Shown piece by piece: positions 33,697-42,382 of a stretch of DNA of 64,000 nt (position 1 is its first letter; every line of letters starts with the position of its first letter). Made by a program: the position numbers and the translations under genes. The notes under the pieces were generated by a model that saw only the letters and a list, made by a program, of their open reading frames with translations, was not told the DNA's origin and did no database searches. The stretch lies in NCBI RefSeq assembly GCF_000956505.1, contig NZ_JYIX01000026.1, positions 38,250 to 102,249 of the forward strand, in the 5' to 3' direction. The DNA comes from Microbacterium azadirachtae. GTDB taxonomy: Bacteria > Actinomycetota > Actinomycetes > Actinomycetales > Microbacteriaceae.

Positions 33697-35106
33697 ATGG
33701 CAAACGTGAGTGGCACGGTGCAGGATCCCGGGGCAGAACCCGCGGATCCGGCCGTCGTGCTGACCGCGCTCGTCACCGGGTTGGAGGCGACGGAAGCTGC
33801 GATCATCCGGCTGCACGCGTTGCGGGAGGCGCAGCTGGCTGTGGCGCAAGACGTCGCCGTGGCGATCGCGGCGTCCGAACGGTCCGGATCGACGCCGGGT
33901 GCGGCGGCTGAGCTCGCCGCGCGGTCGGTCGCGGCGGAGATCGCCGGCGTGCTGCGCATGTCGGACCGTGTGGTGCAGGGTCGGATGGCGCGGGCTGCAG
34001 ACCTCATGGCCCGATTCCCCGCGACGATGCGGGCGTTCACAGATGCGCGGATCAATGCTGCGCATGTGCGGGTGATCCAGGATGCCGGCGCGCGGCTCGA
34101 TGAGAGTGTGCGGGCCGAGTACGAGCAGATCGCGGTCGCCGCTTCGGAAGGCGAGACGCCGCATCGGGCGAAGCGGATCGTCGAGCGGGTCGCGGAGAGG
34201 CTCGCGCCGCGGAGCCTGACCGACCGGCACCGGGAGGTGCAGGAGCAGCGGCGGGTGTGGCGGGAAGACCTGGGCGACGGTCAGAAGGCTCTCGGGGTGA
34301 TCCACGCCGCCGCCGTGATCGACGGGATCTACGACCGGCTCACCCAGCAGGCGCGGATGATCACGGTCGCGAATGCGCAGGCCGCGAAGGACGTTGCCTC
34401 TCTCGACTCGGAGGGCCTCGGCGATCCCCGCGACGCGCGGACGATGGACCAGCTGCGCGCCGACCTGTGCGCGGACACGCTGCTCACCGGGGCGGCGTCC
34501 GGACACGACACCGCCGCCGGGCTCCTGTCCGCCATTCAGGCGCGGGTCGAAGTCACCGTGCCCGTGCTCACCCTCGTCACAGCCGACACGGGTGACGGGA
34601 CAGGGGCCGGCATTGTGTTCGGTGTCCGCAGCGAACAGCCAGCCGAGCTCGCCGGCGGGCAGCCCATCGACACCAACACCGCCCGCACCCTCGCCGGCGG
34701 GGCCACCGCGTGGGAACGGGTCCTCACTCACCCGGTGACCGGGGCGATCCTCGCGGTCGACCACTACCGGCCCAATGCCGATCTGCGGCGTCTCTTGCAC
34801 GCCCGGGATTCCCGGTGCCGGTTCCCGACCTGCGGGCTCCCACCCCACACCCAGGACCTCGACCACACCATCGACGCCGCCCACGGCGGGCCCACCGAAG
34901 AAGGCAACCTCGGCGGACTCTGCCGCAGGCACCACGTCCTCAAACACCAGACCGCCTGGACAGTGAAGCAACGCGGCGCCGGGGTCCTGGAATGGACCAG
35001 TCCTGTCGGGCGCACCTACATCGACCGGCCACCCCCGCCCGTGACCTTCACGGTCGAGGACCCGGACCCGCCATCCGGATCCGGCATCGCCCCGGCGCCG
35101 TTCTGA
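33697..35106 (+). CDS. DUF222/13E12-type HNH endonuclease-like protein
   Basis: Protein of 469 aa. The N-terminal two thirds is an alpha-helical, Ala-rich DUF222 region (for example AARSVAAEIAGVLRMSDRVVQGRM near residue 70 in short form RSVAAEIAGVLRMS, and DARINAAHVRVIQDAG). The C-terminal HNH zinc-finger-like nuclease has CRFPTCG, DLDHTIDAAHGGPT and NLGGLCRRHHVLKH near residues 370-415. Related to the multicopy REP13E12 proteins of mycobacteria; their biological role is not settled. An upstream segment is shared with the gene start at the right edge of the window. Confidence 0.88.
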   Translation: MANVSGTVQDPGAEPADPAVVLTALVTGLEATEAAIIRLHALREAQLAVAQDVAVAIAASERSGSTPGAAAELAARSVAAEIAGVLRMSDRVVQGRMARAADLMARFPATMRAFTDARINAAHVRVIQDAGARLDESVRAEYEQIAVAASEGETPHRAKRIVERVAERLAPRSLTDRHREVQEQRRVWREDLGDGQKALGVIHAAAVIDGIYDRLTQQARMITVANAQAAKDVASLDSEGLGDPRDARTMDQLRADLCADTLLTGAASGHDTAAGLLSAIQARVEVTVPVLTLVTADTGDGTGAGIVFGVRSEQPAELAGGQPIDTNTARTLAGGATAWERVLTHPVTGAILAVDHYRPNADLRRLLHARDSRCRFPTCGLPPHTQDLDHTIDAAHGGPTEEGNLGGLCRRHHVLKHQTAWTVKQRGAGVLEWTSPVGRTYIDRPPPPVTFTVEDPDPPSGSGIAPAPF

Positions 35107-35160
35107 CGGAGCGCCCGGCAGCTGAGGCGCGCCTACCTGGCGCGGCCACCGGTGCGGGCA

Positions 35161-35166
35161 TAGCCT
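35161..35166 (+). promoter_or_regulatory. -10 box of leaderless small membrane protein transcript
   Basis: TAGCCT ends 6 nt before the ATG at 35173. Confidence 0.55.
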
Positions 35167-35172
35167 GAGGCC

Positions 35173-35535
35173 ATGGAGACCCTCCGCGCCATCGTCGTGT
35201 TCATCCACCTGCTCGGCTTCGCCACGCTCTTCGGCGCCTGGCTCGCTCAGGCCGTCGGCGGCAAGCGCGAGTTCACGCAGCTGATGAACATCGGTCTCGC
35301 GATCGCCGGCCTCGCGGGCCTCGCCCTCGCCGCACCGTGGGGCATCACCTGGACGCCCGGCATGAGCTTCTACATCAAGATCACCGTGAAGCTCGTGGTG
35401 CTTGTCATCATCGGCGCGATGATCGGAATGGGCATGGCCCGCCAGAAGCGCGGCGAGAAGGTGCCCGCCGGCATGTTCTGGAGCGTCGGCGCCCTCACCC
35501 TGCTGAACGCGGGCCTCGGCTACTTCTGGCACTGA
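35173..35535 (+). CDS. Four-helix membrane protein of unknown function
   Basis: Protein of 120 aa with four hydrophobic segments (about residues 4-24, 38-56, 68-91 and 99-118). The start METLRAIVVFIHLLGFATLFGAW has a histidine in the first helix, and the last helix ends in GLGYFWH, so heme or quinone contact is conceivable but unproven. It resembles a conserved actinobacterial family often left unnamed. It is monocistronic, between a leaderless promoter and a hairpin. Confidence 0.75.
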   Translation: METLRAIVVFIHLLGFATLFGAWLAQAVGGKREFTQLMNIGLAIAGLAGLALAAPWGITWTPGMSFYIKITVKLVVLVIIGAMIGMGMARQKRGEKVPAGMFWSVGALTLLNAGLGYFWH

Positions 35536-35563
35536 GCGCACGCCGCTCGACGAAGTCTCATGG

Positions 35564-35595
35564 GACGCGGGATCCGATCATTCGGGTCCCGCGTC
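35564..35595 (+). terminator. Hairpin after the small membrane protein gene
   Basis: A 12-bp stem (GACGCGGGATCC with GGGTCCCGCGTC, one G-T pair) around an 8-nt loop, 28 bp after the stop. Followed by TTCGTGTCC, not a clean T-tract. Confidence 0.65.
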
Positions 35596-35699
35596 TTCGT
35601 GTCCGAGGCGTCATCCCGGAACCCCGATGTCAGGATTCCGCGCGGCGCGCAACCTTTGAGGGTGAGAGCTGCGAAAGGCTCCGGAAGAGAGGTCACCGC

Positions 35700-36728
35700 A
35701 TGAAGCGCACCCCGACGAAGCACTGTCGCCGAATGATCACCGCCCTCGCCCTGGCCGCCCTGGTCGCCCCTATCGCGGGATGCGCCACGCCGCCGGCGAA
35801 CGCGACGAACTCTGCTCACGCGACGGGCGTCATGCCCGATCTGCCGGAGAAGGACATCGCGCACTGGGTGATGCCGATGGATCCGTTCTCGCCCGCAGTG
35901 TTGGCGCACCTTTCGACCTATGCGGAGAACCGCCGCATGGAGACGTGCCTCAGCAAGGAGGGTTTCTCCTGGCCGATCCCGATCGAGCCCACGGATGATG
36001 CGAGCTATCTCGCCTTCCCGAGGAACTTGTCGGCGTTCCCCGCGTTGACCGTCGAGATCGCGAAACAGTACGGCTACACCGCGATGTATATGGCGGGCCC
36101 CATGCCCGATCCACAGACATCTGTGAAGCTGAACCGGATCGGGATGTCGACGCCCGGGCTCGACACAACGCTGATCGCCTGCAGGGAAGAGAGCCGCAAG
36201 ACCTTCGATGTGATCAAGGCCGTCGACATCTACAACCTCATTGCCGGCTGGTCTTCCGAGGGGGCGGAGAAGATCCCGCAGCAACCGGCTGTGAAGGAGG
36301 CCTCCACGGCGTGGAAGAAGTGCATCGTCGCGGCCGGCTATGACGTCTCGATCTCCGCACCTGCTGGCGACGAAGCAGAATGGATGCCCACCGAGAAACT
36401 CGGCGTAGAGCTGGGTTTCTTTGCGCCCCCGCCCTCGATGCGGCCGCAGCCGACGGAAGGACCGATCCGCACCTACGGGGACACAGAGGTCGACCCCGAC
36501 ACGATCGGGCCGCGGAAGCCGACGCCGGCGGAGATCGAGCTCGCCGTCGCCGACGCTACCTGCCGCGACTCCAGCGGGTGGACGAAGGCGTACTACGACG
36601 CGCAATGGGACGCCGAGGTCAGGGTGGTGCAGAACCACGCGGACCAGCTCAAGACCATGAAGGCCGACATCGACGCGCTCACCGCTCAGGCGCGGCAGAT
36701 CATCGCCGAGAACCCGCCGCTGCAATGA
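35700..36728 (+). CDS. Putative lipoprotein of unknown function
   Basis: Protein of 342 aa. The basic N-terminus and hydrophobic core end in the lipobox IAGC (Cys near residue 27). The mature part is mostly soluble with Cys residues (TCLSKEGF, IACREE, KKCIVAAGY, ATCRDSS) that could form disulfides outside the cell, and a charged helical C-terminus (HADQLKTMKADIDALTAQAR). No named domain is recognised. AGAGAGG precedes the ATG. The stop is 12 nt before the sigma factor gene, so the two are probably one operon. Confidence 0.78.
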   Translation: MKRTPTKHCRRMITALALAALVAPIAGCATPPANATNSAHATGVMPDLPEKDIAHWVMPMDPFSPAVLAHLSTYAENRRMETCLSKEGFSWPIPIEPTDDASYLAFPRNLSAFPALTVEIAKQYGYTAMYMAGPMPDPQTSVKLNRIGMSTPGLDTTLIACREESRKTFDVIKAVDIYNLIAGWSSEGAEKIPQQPAVKEASTAWKKCIVAAGYDVSISAPAGDEAEWMPTEKLGVELGFFAPPPSMRPQPTEGPIRTYGDTEVDPDTIGPRKPTPAEIELAVADATCRDSSGWTKAYYDAQWDAEVRVVQNHADQLKTMKADIDALTAQARQIIAENPPLQ

Positions 36729-36740
36729 CGGGAATCCACG

Positions 36741-37307
36741 ATGGATGAACGCCGTGTCGCCTTCGAGGCGCTCTTCGCCGAACACCACACCGCCGTGCTG
36801 CGGTACATCGAGCGCCGCGTCGATGACCGCGAGCACGCGAGGGAGCTCACCATGGACTGCTTCGAGATCGCCTGGCGGAGATTCGACACCGCGCAACCGT
36901 ACCGCCGCCCCTGGCTGCTGCAGACCGCCCGCAACCTCGTCGGGGACGCATATCGCAAGCGCGATCGCGAGCGGGAAGGCCTGCGGGACCTCGCGTCGGC
37001 GGCCCGGCCCGGCGACGACCTCGCGCACGTCGAGCTGCGCCACGCGCTCTCGCTGCTCCGCCCTGCCGACCGCGAGGTGCTCGAACTGCACTACTGGGAC
37101 GGTCTGACCGCCGAGGAGATCGCCGAAGTCGTGGGCTGCCGCACCGCGGCGGCCTGGAAGCGGCTGAGCCGCGCACGGGCAGAGCTGCGGTCCATGCTGC
37201 AGGAGCCCGCCGGCTCACCGACCGACGGCGATGACGCGCCGGACGGCACCAGGAGACCATCCGCATCGACACCCGGGAAAGGGGTGATGACGTATGCCAT
37301 TGACTGA
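36741..37307 (+). CDS. ECF-type RNA polymerase sigma factor
   Basis: Protein of 188 aa. Region 2 spans FEALFAEHHTAVLRYIERRVDDREHARELTMDCFEIAWRR in segments (residues 8-48), with PWLLQTARNLVGDAYRKR as its end. Region 4 has LRPADREVLELHYWDGLTAEEIAEVVGC as the helix-turn-helix (residues 105-130). The C-terminus is a disordered Pro/Ser/Gly tail. It directs RNA polymerase to a small set of promoters. The next gene overlaps by 14 nt and encodes a single-span membrane protein that may act as its partner. Confidence 0.88.
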   Translation: MDERRVAFEALFAEHHTAVLRYIERRVDDREHARELTMDCFEIAWRRFDTAQPYRRPWLLQTARNLVGDAYRKRDREREGLRDLASAARPGDDLAHVELRHALSLLRPADREVLELHYWDGLTAEEIAEVVGCRTAAAWKRLSRARAELRSMLQEPAGSPTDGDDAPDGTRRPSASTPGKGVMTYAID

Positions 37308-38343
37308 TGAGCTGTTCGGAACGCTGATCCGCGAGGCGGATCCGGCCTCCACTCCGCTCGACTCCGCTCCGAGCGCGGAGGACTGGGCCCTCCTGCGTCG
37401 CATGATGGACGCACCTTCCACCGCTTCGCCGGTGCGATCGTCCCCGGAACGACCGGTTCTCGACCGGATCGCCGCGATCCGCCGTACGGCCAGAACCTCG
37501 CGCCCGCTCCGGATCGCTCTGCGCACGGCGTGGATCGCACCGGCACTGGCCGCGATCATCGCCGTCGGTCTGGCGATCGGCCCGATGACCGCCGCTCCGG
37601 CCTACGCCGTGACCCCTCCCGTCCTCGTCGCGCAACCGATCCCGCAGACAGCGGACGAGGTGCTGAACGCATCGATCGCGACCTTGCAGGGCGCACAGCC
37701 GCGCACGCCGACGCGCGACGCGCAGGTGGTGGGCTGGGCGCTCCGCGACGACGGGAACCCGGATCCGGTCATCACCCCTGTCTGGCAGAAGTGGGTCTGG
37801 GACGCCGACGGCACCGGGCATCTCGAATCCCAGGCGGGCGCTCCCTACTCGGTCACGGCCGACGGGAAGATCGTCGCACCGGCGACCGAAGCACCGAAGG
37901 AAGGCTCGCCCACCGAGCTGCCTCGGCAGAGCTCGGCCCAGTACTTCGCCGAGCCGCCCGCCGAGCCCACCGCGCTCCGCGCGTACATCGCCCACCGCAT
38001 CGATCTGCCGACCGACGCCGACCCGATGACCGTGTGGGGCGCGATCAGCGCGATCCGCGACGAATGGGCACTCAGCCCCGCGCAGCAGGCCGCGGCGCTG
38101 CAGCTGCTCCGCGACGCGGGCGGTGTGAGCGTGCTCGGCACCGTCACCGATCGCCTCGGCCGTTCCGGGATCGCCCTGAAGATCGCCTCCACGAAGCGAC
38201 CGCAGTTCACAGCGACTGTGGTGCTCGATGCAGGAACCCGCGAGATCATCGCCGCCGACACGATCTACCAGGGCGGATCCACGATGAAGCTGAAGATCGC
38301 GCCCGGTTCGGTGATCGAGTACAAGGCCTGGCTGTCGCGCTGA
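37294..38343 (+). CDS. Sigma-factor-linked membrane protein (CU044_5270-like)
   Basis: Protein of 349 aa. A cytosolic N-terminus of about 75 residues precedes one transmembrane segment (WIAPALAAIIAVGLAIGP, residues 77-100). An extracytoplasmic domain follows, containing TALRAYIAHRI and a late beta-rich stretch (VLGTVTDRLGRSGIALKI). This layout matches proteins encoded next to ECF sigma factors in actinobacteria, for which CU044_5270 is one name. An anti-sigma or sensor role is inferred from the 14-nt overlap and topology only; no zinc-binding HxxxCxxC motif is seen. Confidence 0.7.
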   Translation: MPLTDELFGTLIREADPASTPLDSAPSAEDWALLRRMMDAPSTASPVRSSPERPVLDRIAAIRRTARTSRPLRIALRTAWIAPALAAIIAVGLAIGPMTAAPAYAVTPPVLVAQPIPQTADEVLNASIATLQGAQPRTPTRDAQVVGWALRDDGNPDPVITPVWQKWVWDADGTGHLESQAGAPYSVTADGKIVAPATEAPKEGSPTELPRQSSAQYFAEPPAEPTALRAYIAHRIDLPTDADPMTVWGAISAIRDEWALSPAQQAAALQLLRDAGGVSVLGTVTDRLGRSGIALKIASTKRPQFTATVVLDAGTREIIAADTIYQGGSTMKLKIAPGSVIEYKAWLSR

Positions 38344-38488
38344 AGGACGCGCGGCCGCCGCGTCACACTCCGCCGCGGCCGCGTGTCCACCTGTGGATCG
38401 GCTGAACGTCAGGCGTAGACTCCCCCGGTGCCCGTCGCACGGCTGGGGACCCGGCGAGCGCAGAACGACGCACCGACCGGAGGACCGC

Positions 38489-39949
38489 ATGAGCACCGAC
38501 ACCGTGACCGCACCCGCCAACCCCAGATCCCGGGTGATCCTCGCCAGCCTCATCGGCACGACGATCGAGTTCTACGACTTCTACGTCTACGCGACCGCCG
38601 CGGTCCTCGTCTTCCCGATCCTGTTCTTCCCCACCGGCAACGACACGACCGCGCTGCTCGCCTCGTTCGGCGTCTTCGGCGCCGCGATGATCGCGCGCCC
38701 GATCGGCGCCATGGTCTTCGGTCACTTCGGCGACCGTTACGGACGCAAGGCCACACTCGTCGCCTCCCTGCTCACGATGGGCATCGCCACCTTCCTGATC
38801 GGCCTGCTGCCCACGTTCCAGCAGATCAACTGGTGGGCGGCGCTTCTGCTGCTGATCCTCCGACTCGCCCAGGGCTTCGCCCTCGGCGGCGAGTGGTCGG
38901 GCGCCGCGCTCGTCGCCACCGAGAATGCGCCGGAGGGCAAGCGCGCCTGGTACGGATCCTTCCCGCAGCTGGGCGCCCCGCTCGGCTTCATCATCGCCAA
39001 CGGCCTGTTCCTCACCATCAACGCCCTGCTGCCGCACGCGTCCGACCCGACGCTGAAGTCGGAGGCGTTCCTCAGCTGGGGCTGGCGCGTGCCGTTCCTG
39101 TTCTCCGCCGTCATGGTGATCATCGGTCTCTGGGTGCGCCTCAAGCTCGTCGAGTCGGAGACCTTCAAGCGCGCAGAGGACAAGGGCACGATCCGCAAGC
39201 TGCCGCTCGCGACCGTGTTCCGCCACCACGGGAAGCACCTGATCCTCGGCACCTTCGTGATGCTCGCGACCTACGTGCTGTTCTACCTGATGACCAACTT
39301 CACGCTCTCGTTCGGCACGAAGCCGTCGTCCGTCGAGGTCGCGTCCGCCGCCGCGCAGAAGGCCGCCGAGGTCAAGGGCGTCGCCTTCGATCCGGCCGCG
39401 TTCGCCGCGCAGTTCTACCCCGGCCAGGGCTTCGGCTACACCGACTTCGTGGTCATGCAGATCATCGGCGTGGTCTTCTTCGGCATCTTCACGCTCGTCT
39501 CAGGGCCGTGGGCGGATCGGATCGGGCGCCGCAAGCTCCTCATCTGGACCACGATCGCCATCATCCTGTTCGGCTTCACGTTCCCGCTGTTCCTCGGACA
39601 GCACGCCGGTGAGCCCTTCGCGGTGGTGCTGACCCAGTCGTTCCTGATCCTCGGCTTCCTGCTCATGGGCATCACCTTCGGCCCGATGGGCGCGTTGCTG
39701 CCCGAGCTGTTCCCGACCAACGTCCGCTACACGGGATCCGCGGTCGCGTACAACGTGTCGTCGATCCTCGGCGCCGCGGTGGCTCCGCTCATCGCGGTGT
39801 GGCTGTGGCAGTCGGCGGGCGGATCCTCCTGGCTCGTGGGTGTGTACCTGTCGGCGATGGCCGTGCTCACCCTCATCGCGCTGATCCTCATCCCCGAGAC
39901 CAAGGACCACGCCTACGAGGACGATCTCGGGGTGTCCGCCGGGAGCTGA
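38489..39949 (+). CDS. MFS transporter, metabolite:H+ symporter (MHS) type
   Basis: Membrane protein of 486 aa with twelve transmembrane helices. The family start SLIGTTIEFYDFYVYATAA, the loop 2-3 motif GHFGDRYGRKATL, LRLAQGFALGGEWSGAAL and the second-half WADRIGRRKLL identify the proline/betaine, shikimate or alpha-ketoglutarate permease group (ProP/ShiA/KgtP). A roughly 40-residue insertion between helices 7 and 8 (39310-39420) is unusual in length. The substrate is not readable. GGAGGA is 6 nt before the ATG; a TAGACT at 38416 could be the -10. Confidence 0.92.
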   Translation: MSTDTVTAPANPRSRVILASLIGTTIEFYDFYVYATAAVLVFPILFFPTGNDTTALLASFGVFGAAMIARPIGAMVFGHFGDRYGRKATLVASLLTMGIATFLIGLLPTFQQINWWAALLLLILRLAQGFALGGEWSGAALVATENAPEGKRAWYGSFPQLGAPLGFIIANGLFLTINALLPHASDPTLKSEAFLSWGWRVPFLFSAVMVIIGLWVRLKLVESETFKRAEDKGTIRKLPLATVFRHHGKHLILGTFVMLATYVLFYLMTNFTLSFGTKPSSVEVASAAAQKAAEVKGVAFDPAAFAAQFYPGQGFGYTDFVVMQIIGVVFFGIFTLVSGPWADRIGRRKLLIWTTIAIILFGFTFPLFLGQHAGEPFAVVLTQSFLILGFLLMGITFGPMGALLPELFPTNVRYTGSAVAYNVSSILGAAVAPLIAVWLWQSAGGSSWLVGVYLSAMAVLTLIALILIPETKDHAYEDDLGVSAGS

Positions 39950-39958
39950 ATCAGATCC

Positions 39959-39974
39959 GTCAACATCGATTGAC
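39959..39974 (+). promoter_or_regulatory. Operator-like dyad 1 upstream of the 67-aa HTH gene
   Basis: GTCAA-N6-TTGAC with spacer CATCGA. Its centre is 28 bp upstream of an identical dyad (GTCAA-N6-TTGAC) at 39987-40002. Probable binding site of the downstream HTH protein (inference). Confidence 0.55.
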
Positions 39975-39976
39975 AA

Positions 39977-40012
39977 GCCTCCTCGTGTCAACAAGCATTG
40001 ACACGAGGAGGC
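39977..40012 (+). promoter_or_regulatory. Long palindrome with operator dyad 2 and the ribosome binding site
   Basis: A perfect 15-bp inverted repeat (GCCTCCTCGTGTCAA and its complement) around the 6-nt loop CAAGCA. The core is the second GTCAA-N6-TTGAC dyad. The right arm contains GAGGAGG, the ribosome binding site for the gene starting at 40017, so an RNA hairpin would hide it. Confidence 0.7.
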
Positions 40013-40016
40013 TTTC

Positions 40017-40220
40017 ATGATGAAGACGGCACAGGCGACGGACCCCCACGGCGAGCCCTTGGCGGAGCTGCACCGGCTGGTCGCAGCGCGCCGGGACATC
40101 GCCCGCGCCGAGGAAGTGCAGGTGCGCCGAGCCCGCGCGAACGGCTACTCCTGGCAGGCGATCGCGAGCGCCCTCGGCACCACGCGCCAGGCCGCGCATC
40201 GGCGGTTCGGGCGACACTGA
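40017..40220 (+). CDS. Small helix-turn-helix protein
   Basis: Protein of 67 aa (or 66 from the next ATG at 40020). The N-terminal helix carries LHRLVAARRDIARAEEVQVRR, and the C-terminal HTH reads GYSWQAIASALGTTRQAAHRRFG, a MerR/sigma-4-like helix pair with a basic end. In other actinobacteria similar tiny HTH proteins often precede a Clp N-domain gene; none is present here, the next gene being convergent 10 nt away. The upstream tandem dyads suggest self-regulation. Dimerisation would be needed to read a dyad. Confidence 0.8.
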   Translation: MMKTAQATDPHGEPLAELHRLVAARRDIARAEEVQVRRARANGYSWQAIASALGTTRQAAHRRFGRH

Positions 40221-40230
40221 ACGCAGCGGC

Positions 40231-41181
40231 TCAGCCGCGGGTCGCGTCCGCCCAGCGCAGCACCCTCAGGGCGCGCAGCGTGACCCAGCGACTGGGGAAG
40301 CCTTCCTGCTCGCCGTCCATCTCGAACGGCGTCGGCCCCTCGTGCGTGTTCTCCAGGCGCCACGCCCCGTCCGGCCCCTGCTTCGCGCGCAGCAGCTCGA
40401 TCGCCTCGGCGCAGCGCGGATCACCCGCGGGCCTGGCTCGTCGCAGATAGTCCAGTCCGCGCAGGACGTCGTAGAACCAGCGCACCGGATAGGACGTCAT
40501 CGTGAACCGCGGGTCGATGACCTCCCCCGTGTTGCGGCGCCGGAACAGACGGCGATCGAGCAGGTACTCCTCCGCGGCGATCCGCACCGCCCGCGCCTCC
40601 TCCGTGCCGCCGGTCGCCTGCTCCCAGTCGAGCAGCCCCTCCAGCACGCAGATCGTGGAGTGCAGAGACGACGTCGTGGCGCCGTACTCGGCCCAGCAGT
40701 TCCACCCGCCATCGTCGAGCCGGCTGTCGAGCAGGGTCTTGACGACTGCGTCTCCCGACTCGCCGACATGCGCGGCGATCGTCAGCACGACGCCGTTGAC
40801 GCAGGGCTCCGTCTCGCCGTCGAAGTAGGGCGGGGATCCCGGCTGATCCCACCGCACACCGTCGCGCACGCGCGCGACCGCGCGCCGCATACGCTCGTCC
40901 GCGGGGTCGACCCCGAAGTCGACGAGCTGCTGCAGGCTGAAGTGCGTGGCCGTCCAGGCGTCGTACATCGGGCGGCTCTCGTCGACCCAGCCCGGCCGGT
41001 ACACCCCGCCGTCCCACATCCCGTCCTCCGCCTGCAGCGCGAGCAGCCGGGCGCCCCAGCCCTCGGCGGCCACGCGGGCGCGCTCGGCGGCGACCTCCTC
41101 GGGAGCGGCGTCCGTCAGATCCCGCAGGACCTGCCAGCGGATCGCGGGATCCCCGTCCATCAGGTAGTCGATGACGTCCAT
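40231..41181 (-). CDS. Toroid-fold (terpenoid cyclase/prenyltransferase-like) protein of unknown function
   Basis: Protein of 316 aa, rich in short paired-helix repeats with Gly/Trp turns: LQAEDGMWDGGVY near residue 50, DSRLDDGGWNCW near residue 155 and LRAKQGPDGAWRLE near residue 275. These QxxDGxW-type repeats are the hallmark of the alpha/alpha toroid shared by squalene cyclases and prenyltransferase beta subunits. The catalytic DXDD or DCTAE aspartate motifs of cyclases are absent, so enzyme activity is doubtful. The start at 41181 is set by a leaderless box. Confidence 0.72.
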   Translation of the reverse strand: MDVIDYLMDGDPAIRWQVLRDLTDAAPEEVAAERARVAAEGWGARLLALQAEDGMWDGGVYRPGWVDESRPMYDAWTATHFSLQQLVDFGVDPADERMRRAVARVRDGVRWDQPGSPPYFDGETEPCVNGVVLTIAAHVGESGDAVVKTLLDSRLDDGGWNCWAEYGATTSSLHSTICVLEGLLDWEQATGGTEEARAVRIAAEEYLLDRRLFRRRNTGEVIDPRFTMTSYPVRWFYDVLRGLDYLRRARPAGDPRCAEAIELLRAKQGPDGAWRLENTHEGPTPFEMDGEQEGFPSRWVTLRALRVLRWADATRG

Positions 41182-41188
41182 GCCCGCG

Positions 41189-41194
41189 ACGCTA
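41189..41194 (-). promoter_or_regulatory. -10 box of leaderless toroid-protein transcript
   Basis: Minus-strand TAGCGT ends 7 nt before the ATG at 41181. Confidence 0.55.
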
Positions 41195-41229
41195 CCCCTC
41201 GCCCCCGACACGCGCACGGGGCGCGCCCG

Positions 41230-42264
41230 CTAGGAGAAGTCCGCGAGAACGCGGCGGGCGGCGCCATCGAGCGTCAGCGTTCCGCCATAGGGCAGGATCC
41301 ACTGCGGTCTCGTATGACCGAACGGCACCCCGACGCAGACCACCGCGTCGGGGTTGTACCGCGCGAAGGCCGCGAGCACGGCGTCCCGCTGCGCGGCCCG
41401 CGCCGCTGCGCGCTCCGGTGCGGCGGGCACGAACTCGCGCGTGCTGACCGGAGGTCGGGCGACGACTGCCCCTGCCACCCGTGCGAGCAGTCCCCGCTCC
41501 CCGTAGGCGCGCAGCTGCTCGGCGACGGCCTCGGCGGGAGTCAGCCGCTCACTGGTCTCCAGCAGCAGGATCGTGCCGTCGAGCTGCTCCGGACGCGGGA
41601 AGCGATCGGCGAGCGCGAGCTGGGCGAGCACCTCCACGCACCCGCCCCAGGTCGGCGCCGAGACCGTCTCCGCGGGCCCGGCCCAGGTCCACGGCTCGGC
41701 GGGCTCGCGGTCGCCGTACACGTGAAGCGCGGCCGGATGCTCCCACGGCCGCCCGAAGTCCTCGGACTCCCCCGGTTCGGTGACGTCGAGGGCGCCGCCG
41801 TCGAGAAGCGCCGCCCTGAGCGATCGCGCATGGACATCATCGACGGCCGGCCCCGCGCCGAGATGCACCTGCGTGGATCCGCCGTGGAAGCCCGCGATGC
41901 CGTGCCGCCACAGCCAGTTCAGGATGTTCGTGTTGTCGCTGTAGCCGAGGAACGGCTTCGGATCCGCCTGCGCGAGCTCCGCATCGAGATGCGGGGTGAC
42001 CAGGATCTGGTCGTCGCCGCCGATGGTCGCGAGGATCGCCCGGATCGACGGGTCGGCGAAGGCCTCGTTCATGTCGGCGGCGCGCGCTTCGGGACTCGCG
42101 CCGAGCTGCCGCGTCGTCGGGTACTCGACCGGCACGAGTCCGGTGAGCGCGGCCAGCCGGCGCATCGCCTGCTCGTGGATCGCGGCCGAGACCGCGGGCG
42201 CCGCGAAGGCCGGCGAGAGCACCGCGACACGGTCGCCGGGACGGGCCTTGGGCGGATGCAGCAT
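41230..42264 (-). CDS. LD-carboxypeptidase family protein (peptidase S66, MccF-like)
   Basis: Protein of 344 aa. The opening KARPGDRVAVLSPAFAAPA, the GGDDQILVTPHLD strand, and FLGYSDNTNILNWLW with the nucleophile Ser near residue 112 fit S66 peptidases. The late VCVGVPFGHTRPQWILPYGG carries the catalytic His. Relatives either trim peptidoglycan tetrapeptides at the L,D bond or, in the MccF group, cleave the nucleotide peptide microcin C. The GYSDNT variant leans to the MccF-like subgroup. Leaderless start at 42264; longer in-frame starts are rejected. Confidence 0.85.
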   Translation of the reverse strand: MLHPPKARPGDRVAVLSPAFAAPAVSAAIHEQAMRRLAALTGLVPVEYPTTRQLGASPEARAADMNEAFADPSIRAILATIGGDDQILVTPHLDAELAQADPKPFLGYSDNTNILNWLWRHGIAGFHGGSTQVHLGAGPAVDDVHARSLRAALLDGGALDVTEPGESEDFGRPWEHPAALHVYGDREPAEPWTWAGPAETVSAPTWGGCVEVLAQLALADRFPRPEQLDGTILLLETSERLTPAEAVAEQLRAYGERGLLARVAGAVVARPPVSTREFVPAAPERAAARAAQRDAVLAAFARYNPDAVVCVGVPFGHTRPQWILPYGGTLTLDGAARRVLADFS

Positions 42265-42271
42265 GCGTCCC

Positions 42272-42277
42272 ACACTA
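42272..42277 (-). promoter_or_regulatory. -10 box of leaderless S66 peptidase transcript
   Basis: Minus-strand TAGTGT ends 7 nt before the ATG at 42264. Confidence 0.55.
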
Positions 42278-42382
42278 GGTCGCCGAAGCAGGAGGTCGCC
42301 CGCACGGAAAGCCGCGGCGACAGGATGCCGGGGACCACTCAGCCTTTTCGCCCCTGACATCCCGCCGCCGCGGGTCCTGGTG

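Noticed and set aside
40231..41181. Squalene/hopene cyclase
   Set aside because: The toroid repeats are present but the protein is about half the size and lacks the DXDD and other catalytic motifs.
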